A stretch of DNA of 11,502 bases from an uncultured Anaplasmataceae bacterium (GTDB taxonomy: Bacteria; Pseudomonadota; Alphaproteobacteria; Rickettsiales; CAIPFW01). Positions 1-6,045 of the stretch are shown piece after piece. Position 1 is the stretch's first letter; every line of letters starts with the position of its first letter. The notes beneath the pieces were generated by a model that searched no databases, was not told the origin of the DNA, and was given only the letters and a program-made list of their open reading frames with translations. The translations under genes and the position numbers were made by a program. The stretch is from contig CAIPFW010000059.1 in assembly GCA_903864455.1 (NCBI GenBank), positions 1-11,502 on the forward strand, written 5' to 3'.

Positions 1-489
1 ACTATCATTTATAGAGGAAGATTTGATTTCGGTGGAATCAATCCCGATGGTTATGAGATATATCACAAGGATAACTCTCATGTTGGATATATTCAATGTC
101 ATGTTTCTCAAAAAAATACAATCGAAGTCTACTTAGAAATCAACAAAGAATACCAAAATAAATCATACATGACTGAAGCTTTAGATGCGTTTTTGGAGAA
201 ATTTTTTTCTGAGAATCAGGGTTTTCTAGTGAGAAATCTTATTATTAACGATCGATCCTACTACTTTCATGAAAAATTTGGCTTTATCAATGAAGAAAAT
301 CATGACGATTTCCTTCGACATGATGAATCATGCTATTCTCAAATGAATAAAGCTCAATTTCAACTCACTTCACCACAAAGAAAAATCAAAATTGCAAATG
401 CTTTCGAGATGGAGTTGAAAGAAAATGCACCAAGTATCGATGTGTTCAAAAATAATTCCAAAATCTGTTCTGCAAAATATATACAATAA
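1..489 (+). CDS. GNAT-like N-acetyltransferase, 3' part (5' end outside window)
   Basis: The reading frame is open from base 1 to the TAA at 487-489, giving 162 codons, so the start lies left of the window. The visible protein resembles the C-terminal half of a GNAT acetyltransferase. It has an acidic beta strand followed by a helix (VYLEINKEYQNKSYMTEALD, about residues 48-67) in the place of the acetyl-CoA-binding motif A. Further on comes N-RSYYFHEKFGF (about residues 84-95), the usual 'N..A...YeKlGF' motif B. The Q/RxxGxG/A loop is degenerate (EYQNKSY), so catalysis is not assured. GNAT proteins transfer acetyl groups from acetyl-CoA to amines; the substrate cannot be told here. The roughly 60 residues after motif B, ending SAKYIQ, are polar and unassigned. 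An internal ATG at 169 would drop half of the domain and is unlikely to be the start. The family call rests on motif resemblance only. Confidence 0.6.
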   Translation, partial: TIIYRGRFDFGGINPDGYEIYHKDNSHVGYIQCHVSQKNTIEVYLEINKEYQNKSYMTEALDAFLEKFFSENQGFLVRNLIINDRSYYFHEKFGFINEENHDDFLRHDESCYSQMNKAQFQLTSPQRKIKIANAFEMELKENAPSIDVFKNNSKICSAKYIQ

Positions 490-510
490 TATTCATCAGA
501 ATCAAAAATC

Positions 511-684
511 AAAAGCATAAAATTGCAATAATATATTTTTTTGATTGAGTTTATTAAAACTTTTCGACTATAATAAATAAAATTTTCAATAAATAAAAAT
601 TATGGCGATAATTTTACCACACAGAGATATGATGCCAAAAATTGGCAAAAATGTATTTTTAGCCGAGAATGCCGTAATTATTGG
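511..684 (+). repeat. Long direct repeat, copy 1 (carbonic anhydrase promoter plus first 28 codons)
   Basis: This 174-bp stretch recurs at 1466-1639 with an offset of exactly 955 bp. By eye only six positions differ (515, 526, 620, 627, 628 and 631 here). Four of the six fall within 12 bp of the coding part and change three amino acids (Y to H, G to D, I to M). Copy 2 continues into an intact gene and has the residues usual for the family, so copy 1 looks like the decaying duplicate. Identity stops abruptly after 684, where pyrE sequence begins. Confidence 0.93.
545..574 (+). promoter_or_regulatory. Duplicated carbonic anhydrase promoter, upstream copy
   Basis: TTGAGT (545-550), an 18-bp spacer and TATAAT (569-574) are identical to the candidate promoter in front of the intact carbonic anhydrase gene. 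In this position it points at the 3' end of the oppositely oriented pyrE gene. If active, it would make transcripts antisense to pyrE. Activity is inferred from the sequence match only. Confidence 0.5.
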
Positions 685-796
685 TAAATTTTCTGGTGAT
701 TTGATTGCACTTCAGAGCTTATCTGGGAGCTTGGTTTTGCATTTGACCCAGGTTTCATTGGTGGAATATTCTTTAAAGAATCTGGTAAATCATTAG
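602..796 (+). pseudogene. Truncated gamma carbonic anhydrase 5' fragment running into antisense pyrE
   Basis: The ATG and first 28 codons (to 684-685) duplicate the N-terminus of the intact gene at 1557-2084: MAIILPHRDM here against MAIILPYRGI there, then an identical MPKIGKNVFLAENAVIIG. The frame then continues for 36 codons that are simply the reverse strand of pyrE, ending at TAG 794-796. None of the left-handed beta-helix repeats or zinc-ligand histidines is present, so it cannot encode a working enzyme. It is best read as debris of the duplication that placed pyrE here. A 64-residue chimeric peptide could be translated from the duplicated promoter, but nothing suggests it has a function. 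Confidence 0.85.
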
Positions 797-1346
797 GGTC
801 GTATGTTTTAATGTTGAGTTTGAGCAACGATATAAAAGGGTAATCAAATGTTTTACCTCCAGTTCTATCGACAAAACTTGTAGCTAACACGACATTTCCT
901 CCAGATTTTTTTATTAACTCGGCAACTTTTATAAATGAACCCCCTGTAGTAACTACATCCTCGACCACAAGATAATTTTTACCAGCTTCGATTGAATATC
1001 CTCGACGAAATTCAAATTCATTAGTTTCTTTATTCCTTTCGCAAAAAATATTTTCCTCAATACCTAAAGATCCGGATAATTGATACCCAGGTATAATTCC
1101 ACCAATCGCAGGGGAAGCTACGATATCAATTTTTAAATCTGGATAAGTGGATTTAATTTTTTCAGCTAGTAAATCCGATAGCTCTTTCATTTTTTTATGA
1201 TTGGCCTGTACTTTGCCGATTTGTATGTATTGATCGCTTCTTAAGCCAGAAGATAATATAAAATGACCATCTTTCAGATGCGCCCCGCATTCACTCAAAA
1301 TTTCTAAAGCTCTTGATTCCATAAATTCTATTTTTTTATTATCCAT
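678..1346 (-). CDS. pyrE: Orotate phosphoribosyltransferase
   Basis: This enzyme converts orotate and PRPP to orotidine 5'-monophosphate, the fifth step of de novo UMP synthesis. The 222-residue protein shows GHFILSSGLRSDQY (27-40), SPAIGGIIPG (78-87), FRRGYSI (113-119) and the PRPP-binding motif VVEDVVTTGGS (127-137), with the usual closing IPPMKPGS (194-201). I chose the ATG at 1344-1346. An in-frame TTG at 1401-1403 falls in the candidate promoter and would add a hydrophobic stretch foreign to the family. Residues 202-222 extend past the usual end near KPGS, and the last codons with the TAA stop (678-680) lie inside the duplicated carbonic anhydrase fragment. The active-site motifs look intact. 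The gene stands alone, without other pyr biosynthetic genes nearby, and is flanked by direct repeats, so it looks like a newcomer to this locus. Confidence 0.95.
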   Translation of the reverse strand: MDNKKIEFMESRALEILSECGAHLKDGHFILSSGLRSDQYIQIGKVQANHKKMKELSDLLAEKIKSTYPDLKIDIVASPAIGGIIPGYQLSGSLGIEENIFCERNKETNEFEFRRGYSIEAGKNYLVVEDVVTTGGSFIKVAELIKKSGGNVVLATSFVDRTGGKTFDYPFISLLKLNIKTYDPNDLPDSLKNIPPMKPGSNAKPSSQISSEVQSNHQKIYQ

Positions 1347-1374
1347 ATTTATTTTTATTAAAAATATTGCAACA

Positions 1375-1403
1375 ATCATATTTCTTTTTTTAAAAAAAAG
1401 CAA
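1375..1403 (-). promoter_or_regulatory. Candidate pyrE promoter
   Basis: On the minus strand there is TTGCTT (1403-1398), a 17-bp A/T-tract spacer and TATGAT (1380-1375). This predicts a start near 1368 and a leader of about 22 nt before the ATG at 1346. The -10 is good (5 of 6) and the -35 weak (3 of 6). It lies between the two direct repeats, so the pyrE segment appears to carry its own promoter. Confidence 0.45.
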
Positions 1404-1465
1404 GATTGTTTTGAAGGTAAAAATTAAAAATGCAAAAGTATATTAAAAATAAACTATCGGATCTT

Positions 1466-1639
1466 AAAAACATAAAATTGTAATAATATATTTTTTTGAT
1501 TGAGTTTATTAAAACTTTTCGACTATAATAAATAAAATTTTCAATAAATAAAAATTATGGCGATAATTTTACCATACAGAGGCATAATGCCAAAAATTGG
1601 CAAAAATGTATTTTTAGCCGAGAATGCCGTAATTATTGG
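1466..1639 (+). repeat. Long direct repeat, copy 2 (intact carbonic anhydrase promoter and 5' end)
   Basis: This is the partner of 511-684, with six mismatches in 174 positions by eye. The copy is continuous with the full carbonic anhydrase gene and is probably the original. Recombination between the copies would delete 955 bp, removing pyrE and restoring a simple carbonic anhydrase locus. Confidence 0.93.
1500..1529 (+). promoter_or_regulatory. Candidate promoter of the carbonic anhydrase gene
   Basis: TTGAGT (1500-1505), an 18-bp spacer and a perfect TATAAT (1524-1529) predict a start near 1536 and a leader of about 20 nt before the ATG at 1557. No clear Shine-Dalgarno site is seen in that leader. 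Confidence 0.55.
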
Positions 1640-2084
1640 GGATGTTGAGATAGGTGAGAACACAAACATTTGGTATAATGTTGTGATTCGTGGGGATGTA
1701 AATTTTATAAAAATTGGCTCTTGCACTAATATTCAAGATGGTACTGTGATTCATGTTGGGCGGGATAATGGCCCGACTCTTATCGGCGATAACATCACGA
1801 TTGGTCATATGTGCCTCATTCACGCCTGCACTCTCAAGAATAATTCGTTCATAGGGATGCATAGCACAATTCTTGACTATGCAGTGATTGGTGAATATAG
1901 TCTTGTGGGCGCGAAATCACTCGTAACGATGAAAAAAAATATTCCTGATATGGAGATGTGGTATGGAAATCCGATTCAAAAACAGAAAAATATCGATGAA
2001 AAAACAAAAAAAATGATTGATGACTCTGCGACGCATTATTGTAAACTCGCTGATACATATTTAAAAGGTGATTTCTGCAAATAG
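1557..2084 (+). CDS. Gamma-class carbonic anhydrase-like protein (left-handed beta-helix)
   Basis: The 175-residue protein is a full-length member of the gamma carbonic anhydrase/YrdA-PaaY family, trimeric left-handed beta-helix proteins built from hexapeptide repeats. It opens with the typical PYRGIMPKIGKNVFLAENAVIIGDV sequence region (residues 6-30). It keeps the three zinc-ligand histidines: H66 in TVIHV, H84 in IGHMC and H89 in LIHAC. Hexapeptide-type steps such as IGDNITIGH and VIGEYSLVGA follow, then the closing WYGNPIQK (135-142), equivalent to the 'v.GnPAk' end. Known members hydrate CO2 or are inactive relatives, so activity is likely but not certain. A copy of its promoter and first 28 codons lies 955 bp upstream. 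The intact gene has its own promoter and seems undamaged by the pyrE insertion. Confidence 0.9.
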   Translation: MAIILPYRGIMPKIGKNVFLAENAVIIGDVEIGENTNIWYNVVIRGDVNFIKIGSCTNIQDGTVIHVGRDNGPTLIGDNITIGHMCLIHACTLKNNSFIGMHSTILDYAVIGEYSLVGAKSLVTMKKNIPDMEMWYGNPIQKQKNIDEKTKKMIDDSATHYCKLADTYLKGDFCK

Positions 2085-2123
2085 TTAATTATTCTTTAAC
2101 TATAAAAAACGAAATTTTCCTTC

Positions 2124-2151
2124 TTGACAAAAAAATGTAATAATATAAATT
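2124..2151 (+). promoter_or_regulatory. Candidate promoter of the 2176-3358 gene pair
   Basis: A perfect -35, TTGACA (2124-2129), is followed after 16 bp by TAAATT (2146-2151). TATAAA at 2144-2149 is another possible -10, with a short 14-bp spacer. The leader then has a good ribosome binding site, AGAGG at 2164-2168, 7 nt before the ATG at 2176. It is the strongest such site in the window. Confidence 0.5.
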
Positions 2152-2175
2152 AAAATAAATTAAAGAGGTTTCAAA

Positions 2176-2607
2176 ATGATTGATAAAAATAATAATATTG
2201 ACGATATCTTGGGAGATGATGAAGAGTTTGAAGATGCTGCCGAGAATTTAATTTACGCAATCAGAGTTCATGCAGAATTCTACGGATATGTGAAATTAAT
2301 GGAAATGGTGAAGGAATACTCAGAAAGCTCAGATAAAGAGAAGTATTTGGATTCGATTAATTTGAATGTGAATCCAGAACTTGAAAAATCTTTGACTTTC
2401 GGCCCTTCAGTTGCCATGCTTCAAATGATTTTTGAATGGTTGGGTAATTTGGATATTGAATTTTTACTTGCTATCTCAAGACTCATCAACAATGAAGAAA
2501 GAGCGACTTTGTTTGAAGGTATGATATATATGGCTATCGCATCAGAGCAAGATGAAGAAGATGAAGAAGATGAAGAAGATGAATTGAACGAGATTGAAGA
2601 AAAATAA
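2176..2607 (+). CDS. Hypothetical acidic protein, function unknown
   Basis: I do not recognise this 143-residue protein. The N-terminus is acidic (GDDEEFED, 13-20). The middle (about 21-123) alternates helical-looking hydrophobic segments such as LIYAIRVHAEFYGYVKLMEM and a FEWLGNLDIEFLLAISRLI-like stretch. The C-terminus is a run of Asp and Glu (about 125-143), encoded by three tandem 9-bp units GATGAAGAA (2551-2577) and a partial fourth. No signal peptide, membrane helix, cysteine cluster or catalytic motif is visible. A near-consensus -35 and a strong ribosome binding site suggest good expression. The next gene starts 19 nt downstream, so the two are probably co-transcribed. The highly acidic character could suit a chaperone-like or nucleic-acid-mimic role, but that is speculation. 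Confidence 0.8.
   Translation: MIDKNNNIDDILGDDEEFEDAAENLIYAIRVHAEFYGYVKLMEMVKEYSESSDKEKYLDSINLNVNPELEKSLTFGPSVAMLQMIFEWLGNLDIEFLLAISRLINNEERATLFEGMIYMAIASEQDEEDEEDEEDELNEIEEK
2551..2583 (+). repeat. Tandem 9-bp repeat GATGAAGAA
   Basis: Three perfect units of GATGAAGAA are followed by a partial fourth (GATGAA). They encode the Asp-Glu-Glu repeats near the C-terminus of the acidic hypothetical protein. Unit gain or loss would keep the frame and only change tail length. Confidence 0.9.
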
Positions 2608-2626
2608 CATACTGAAATAGGTAACT

Positions 2627-3358
2627 ATGAATAATTTTTTACGAAAACTTGAAAGAAGAATAGCGCCCGACCCTCAATTGTTCACTTTTTACTCTAAGTT
2701 AAAAGAAAATAATAATTACATGGAGTTGGATGACACTTTAGAAAATAGAATCACCGTTACAAATTTACAAGCAAATCTTGGTGGCTTGATAGGTGAGCAT
2801 GTTGGAATCGAAAATGTTTTTCCAACGATGATTATGAGTACAACTTTTCCATCTACTCCGCTATGTTTGATTGGCAGAGAGGATTTATTGAGCAATATTG
2901 TCGCTCCAGAGCTTCTGAATTGCACAGAACTGATTCATAAAATTTTATTACGCTCAAAGGCAATAGAAGGATTTCTTAAGGCTGGTAAAACTTTCATCGT
3001 GCTTTATATGAAGGAATATGATAAAGAAATAATGGACAATTTGAAAACTTTGTCTCAATTATATCCGACTTTGATTCTTAAGAAGATTGATTTTTTGCCA
3101 GAAAATCTTCACGGTGCAACTTATGTTGTGAATGAAAAAAATGGCGACCTTGAGCATATATTTTTAGCATCAGTTATCACAACTCAATGCAGTCAAGCCT
3201 TAAAAGATAATCTTAAATTATCCAAAATTTTTATAAAAAATTGTAATGATCATGATTTTGCTGAAAAATTATTATCATTAAACAAATTATTGATGGATAA
3301 TGGTGTCGATTTTGCTAAAATAATCAGCTTGGATAAAAGTTTAGAAAGCTTTTTATAA
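2627..3358 (+). CDS. Hypothetical protein, function unknown
   Basis: I do not recognise this 243-residue protein. It starts at an ATG 5 nt after an AGG (ATAGGTAACT-ATG), 19 nt after the acidic hypothetical gene, so the pair looks like an operon. It has a basic N-terminus (LRKLERRIAP, 5-14). Mixed alpha/beta segments follow, including GGLIGEHVGIENVFPTMIMS (52-71), PLCLIGREDLL (78-88) and a strand-helix section KAGKTFIVLYMKEYDKEIM. The rest is helix-rich and ends LDKSLESFL. No transmembrane helix, signal peptide or complete nucleotide-binding motif is present; KAGKT is not a full P-loop. Composition matches the neighbours and the frame is intact, so it is likely a real lineage-specific gene. 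It could be a partner of the acidic protein (one basic-ended, one acidic), which is inference from adjacency. Confidence 0.8.
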   Translation: MNNFLRKLERRIAPDPQLFTFYSKLKENNNYMELDDTLENRITVTNLQANLGGLIGEHVGIENVFPTMIMSTTFPSTPLCLIGREDLLSNIVAPELLNCTELIHKILLRSKAIEGFLKAGKTFIVLYMKEYDKEIMDNLKTLSQLYPTLILKKIDFLPENLHGATYVVNEKNGDLEHIFLASVITTQCSQALKDNLKLSKIFIKNCNDHDFAEKLLSLNKLLMDNGVDFAKIISLDKSLESFL

Positions 3359-3363
3359 CATTC

Positions 3364-3392
3364 AGCGTAAATATAAAATAATTATTTACGCT
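3364..3392. terminator. Hairpin between convergent genes, probable bidirectional terminator
   Basis: A perfect 10-bp stem, AGCGTAAATA (3364-3373) with TATTTACGCT (3383-3392), encloses a 9-nt loop. It lies 5 bp past the stop of the plus-strand hypothetical gene and directly abuts the timA stop. The flanking T tracts are short in both directions, so termination may be inefficient. Confidence 0.6.
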
Positions 3393-4037
3393 TTATACTA
3401 TTAAATTTTTGCAATCTAAAATTATCCATTCAGAACCTTCGGTTTTTAAAGCCTTTCCAATAGATAATTCATTTTCATAAACTCGTGATTTGAATGAGCT
3501 TCCTTCTTTTTCCATTTGCTCACTTATTATTTTCGCTGAAATAACTGAATTAAAAGATTCATCAATATCAATATTTATAATTTCAATCGAATCTATTTTG
3601 ACCAAAGTTCTGTCGAATTTTTTTTGCTTCAAAAAATCATTCAAACTTGCAAGAAAAATTTCATTTGAATATTTCATCAAATTTTCAAATTTCCCTTCAT
3701 GAAATTCTTTTAGTAAAGTTGAAAATAGAAGATCGCAATGCATTTTTATGAAATTTAAAGAAAATTCTTTCTCAACCTCATGTATTTTTTGAACATTTTC
3801 TTGAGACTTTTGGTTTAATGATCGAAATATCTCATTTTCAATCTCAACATTCTTTACTTTAATCGCTTCATTTTCCTGATTTTCATTATTCTCACCGATT
3901 CCAAAAAGATTATTCAAATCTTTCATTTTTGATTTTTTGCCAAAACCACCCTCTTCTTCTTCGTAAAAACCAAGAATCGATGATAGTTTATATAAAACCA
4001 ATAAAGCTATTATAAATGATATAATCATCCATCCCAT
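3393..4037 (-). CDS. Tim44-like (TimA) membrane-anchored protein
   Basis: The 214-residue protein has one N-terminal membrane helix (about 2-18, WMIISFIIALLVLYKL). An acidic and Gly/Lys linker (23-60) leads to a C-terminal domain (about 90-214) with the Tim44/Tim44-like pattern. That pattern is FSLNFIKMHCDLLFSTLLKEFHEGKFENL, then a helix with FLASLNDFLKQK, then strands of the NTF2-like fold ending in EWIILD. Alphaproteobacterial homologues of mitochondrial Tim44 are inner-membrane proteins of poorly known function, proposed to act near the Sec machinery or envelope. The protein is short and divergent, and the Tim44 call rests on this pattern plus the membrane anchor. It is the last gene of the minus-strand set, 7 nt after bolA, and ends at the hairpin 3364-3392. 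Confidence 0.72.
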   Translation of the reverse strand: MGWMIISFIIALLVLYKLSSILGFYEEEEGGFGKKSKMKDLNNLFGIGENNENQENEAIKVKNVEIENEIFRSLNQKSQENVQKIHEVEKEFSLNFIKMHCDLLFSTLLKEFHEGKFENLMKYSNEIFLASLNDFLKQKKFDRTLVKIDSIEIINIDIDESFNSVISAKIISEQMEKEGSSFKSRVYENELSIGKALKTEGSEWIILDCKNLIV

Positions 4038-4044
4038 GAGATGC

Positions 4045-4308
4045 CTATTTTTTAATTTCTATTGTCAACGCGTGAAGGCCTTCATCGAATCTATTTTTCA
4101 ATGCATTTTTCACTATTCGATGACATTCTACAATGGATTTATTATCAAATAGTTGAGAAGAAATGACAACTTTAAGATGCGAGATGATTTGATCGTCTCC
4201 TTTGTCATAATGATCGGCGTGCAAACCAGATTGATCAATTATTTCAAGAAATGTAGGATTTAATACGCTCATCAAGTCGGATTGAATAGAGCTATAATTA
4301 CAAATCAT
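4045..4308 (-). CDS. bolA: BolA family protein
   Basis: This is an 87-residue protein of the BolA/IbaG fold. Conserved points are LNPTFLEIIDQSG (16-28), the His-rich H30-x2-H33 region, SHLKVVISSQLFDNKSIVECHRIV (43-66, with the HR of the usual RHR motif kept) and the terminal LHALTIEI (78-85), whose His is typically invariant. BolA proteins commonly pair with monothiol glutaredoxins and take part in Fe-S cluster handling. Which paralogue this is cannot be decided from the sequence. The ATG at 4308 is used; a second Met at residue 13 would remove part of the first helix. It sits 17 nt after rpsT and 7 nt before timA, consistent with one transcript. Confidence 0.92.
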   Translation of the reverse strand: MICNYSSIQSDLMSVLNPTFLEIIDQSGLHADHYDKGDDQIISHLKVVISSQLFDNKSIVECHRIVKNALKNRFDEGLHALTIEIKK

Positions 4309-4325
4309 AATCAGTTTATTAAAAA

Positions 4326-4616
4326 TTAAGCAATTTTTCCTGTAATAAACTCACCAGGCATCGCTTTAATTTTTGCAGATAATTTACTTAACTTTCTCGC
4401 AACGTTATTTTTGTGAAAAATTTTTTTATTTACAGCTCTATGTAATTCAGGTTGCGCAACTTGAAAAGCTTTCAAAGCTGACATTTTATCACCTAAAACA
4501 ATCGCTTTTAAAACTTTTTTTATCGCTGTTTTAACTCTCGTTCTTCTCATTTTGTTAATCAAGGTCCTACGAATCGTCTGACGCAAAGCTTTTTTAGCAC
4601 TTGAAGTATTTGGCAT
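4326..4616 (-). CDS. rpsT: 30S ribosomal protein S20
   Basis: This small, highly basic protein of 96 residues binds 16S rRNA during early 30S assembly. It begins MPNTSSAKKALRQTIRR, the typical S20 start (usually M-A-N-x-x-SAKKR). Two long basic helices follow (about 5-40 and 50-85), with the family's hydrophobic ALKAFQVAQPELHRAV middle and KKIFHKNNVARKLSKL (64-79). It is slightly longer than the usual 85-90 residues because of the tail MPGEFITGKIA. The 74-bp gap before it (4617-4690) is the largest in the minus-strand set and could hold a separate promoter, as rpsT often has, but I see no convincing one. Confidence 0.95.
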   Translation of the reverse strand: MPNTSSAKKALRQTIRRTLINKMRRTRVKTAIKKVLKAIVLGDKMSALKAFQVAQPELHRAVNKKIFHKNNVARKLSKLSAKIKAMPGEFITGKIA

Positions 4617-4690
4617 TCTTTATTTATTTATAAAATACTATGACAGTTTAAAGCATTTTAAAATTTTTGCAATCGAAAAATACGCAAAAT

Positions 4691-5164
4691 TTATTTATTT
4701 TTCGAAAATAAAATCACCATCGCACCAATCGTGATGAAGCTATCAGCAATATTGAATACGTAAAAATGATAAGTTTTCAAATGAAAATCGATAAAATCGT
4801 AAACGCATTCGTGCTGAAAGCGATCAATCAGATTCGCAATCGCACCGCCGATAATCATAAAATTCCCGTATAAGTTGATTTGTTGAGATTTTATAAGGAA
4901 AAAGCTATAAATTATCAAGGCGATAAAAATCACAGAGATAAAAATCTGCATCAAATCGTGAGAAATATCGTTAAAAATGCCAAAACTGATGCCATGATTG
5001 CACAAATTTTTCATTGATAAAAAAGATGTGACCTCAACGGATTGAGTTTTAATCGCCTCTTCATTCGTCTCAAAAATATTTTTTACAAAAGATTTACTCG
5101 ACAAATCTGCAAAAATTATAAAAATTGTCAATAATAACAAGATAATTTTCTGTTTTACAACCAT
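4691..5164 (-). CDS. lspA: Lipoprotein signal peptidase (signal peptidase II)
   Basis: This inner-membrane aspartyl protease removes the signal peptide from diacylglyceryl prolipoproteins. The 157-residue protein has four hydrophobic segments (about 5-20, 71-91, 99-110 and 137-153). It shows the family order: FADLSSK (18-24), NHGISFGIF (56-64), GGAIANLIDR (106-115) and YVFNIADSFITIG (135-147). The catalytic aspartates are D114 and D141. Length is typical. Its ATG overlaps the ribF stop by one base (TAATG), implying translational coupling. The pairing of ribF with lspA is a common arrangement in proteobacteria. Confidence 0.96.
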   Translation of the reverse strand: MVVKQKIILLLLTIFIIFADLSSKSFVKNIFETNEEAIKTQSVEVTSFLSMKNLCNHGISFGIFNDISHDLMQIFISVIFIALIIYSFFLIKSQQINLYGNFMIIGGAIANLIDRFQHECVYDFIDFHLKTYHFYVFNIADSFITIGAMVILFSKNK

Positions 5165-6045
5165 TATGCGAAAACCTCACTCACATCTTTCTGAATTTGT
5201 TTTTTTAACTCGTCCATATTATCAAATTTTTTTTCTTCTCGAACGAATCGTAGAAACTCAATTTTAACATTTTTTCCATATATATCTTTCGAAAAATCTT
5301 TGATGTGCACTTCAATTATTGGTTGCTTTTTTTTCGCAAGAGTCGGTTTAACACCAATATTCGCAATGCCAACATATTTTTCAATCTTCTTTTTATTTCT
5401 AATATTTAGCAATACTTCATAAACACCAAATTTTGGTAGAATTTTCACCTCATTAATTATATTAATCGTTGGAAAACCGAGCATCGGACCAGCTATTTTT
5501 TCGCCCTTCAAAACTCTACCCTGAATGAAATATTGGTAGCCAAGTAACTCATTTGCTCTCTCAATCTCGCCATTTTGTAAAAGATTTCTAATGATAGTTG
5601 AAGAACATTGCACTCCATTATGCTCAAACAAATTCGCAACTCTCACGTTTTTGTCGCCAAAATGCTTTTTCAGAAGGGCTATATCACCATCTCTGTCCTT
5701 GCCAAAACGAAAATTCTCACCAACGACCAAAGAATTCACTCCTTTGCTTTTTAGTATATTCTTGATGAAACTCTCAGCCGTCGTATTTTTTAAGTCACCC
5801 AAATCAATCAAAAAACTCATCATGTCTACTTGCAGTAGAATTTTTTGCTCTTTTTCCTCATTGGTCAAAAGTAAAAGATTTTTTTTATTCTCCAAATCAG
5901 AAAATTTCAAATTATTTATAAAAGTTATAACGCAACTTTTTTGATTTTTTTCACTCGCAAATTCGTTCAATTGCGCAAAAAGATTCTGATGCCCGAGATG
6001 AACGCCGTCAAAATTCCCTATGGTCGCAGTGATGAAATTAGTCAT
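5164..6045 (-). CDS. ribF: Bifunctional riboflavin kinase / FAD synthetase
   Basis: The enzyme phosphorylates riboflavin to FMN and adenylates FMN to FAD. In the 293-residue protein, the N-terminal nucleotidyltransferase domain (1-160) has GNFDGVHLGHQ (10-20, the HxGH nucleotide motif), GENFRFGKDRDGD (109-121) and SSTIIRNLL (148-156). The C-terminal riboflavin kinase domain (about 173-290) has GPMLGFPTINI (186-196), GVYE (207-210) and GIANIGVKPTL (226-236). It is slightly short because it lacks the 10-15 residues that often precede the GNFDGVH strand. The start at 6045 overlaps the end of hemH by 8 bp and the stop overlaps lspA by 1 bp, so all three are tightly coupled. Confidence 0.95.
   Translation of the reverse strand: MTNFITATIGNFDGVHLGHQNLFAQLNEFASEKNQKSCVITFINNLKFSDLENKKNLLLLTNEEKEQKILLQVDMMSFLIDLGDLKNTTAESFIKNILKSKGVNSLVVGENFRFGKDRDGDIALLKKHFGDKNVRVANLFEHNGVQCSSTIIRNLLQNGEIERANELLGYQYFIQGRVLKGEKIAGPMLGFPTINIINEVKILPKFGVYEVLLNIRNKKKIEKYVGIANIGVKPTLAKKKQPIIEVHIKDFSKDIYGKNVKIEFLRFVREEKKFDNMDELKKQIQKDVSEVFA

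Noticed and set aside
471..510. Apparent extension of the direct repeat further left (TGCAAAA near 471 and near 1431)
   Set aside because: Similarity drops from about 97% to roughly 60% with a 5-bp length difference in very AT-rich sequence, so it is explained by composition. The repeat is called only from 511/1466.
1347..1403. Longer pyrE starting at TTG 1403 with an N-terminal hydrophobic segment
   Set aside because: The added residues are absent from the family and overlap the candidate promoter; translation of the -35/-10 region is unlikely.
511..1639. Composite transposon or CRISPR-like structure
   Set aside because: The repeats are direct copies of a gene's own 5' end. No transposase, terminal inverted repeat, short target duplication or spaced short repeat is present.
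2081..2103. Hairpin ATAGTTAA / TTAACTAT overlapping the carbonic anhydrase stop codon
   Set aside because: Eight nearly all-AT pairs with no following T run on the plus strand; too weak to call a terminator.
4617..4690. Separate rpsT promoter or lspA terminator in the 74-bp gap
   Set aside because: Only scattered TTGCAA/TATAAA-like words at poor spacing and no stem followed by T's; nothing above the AT-rich background.
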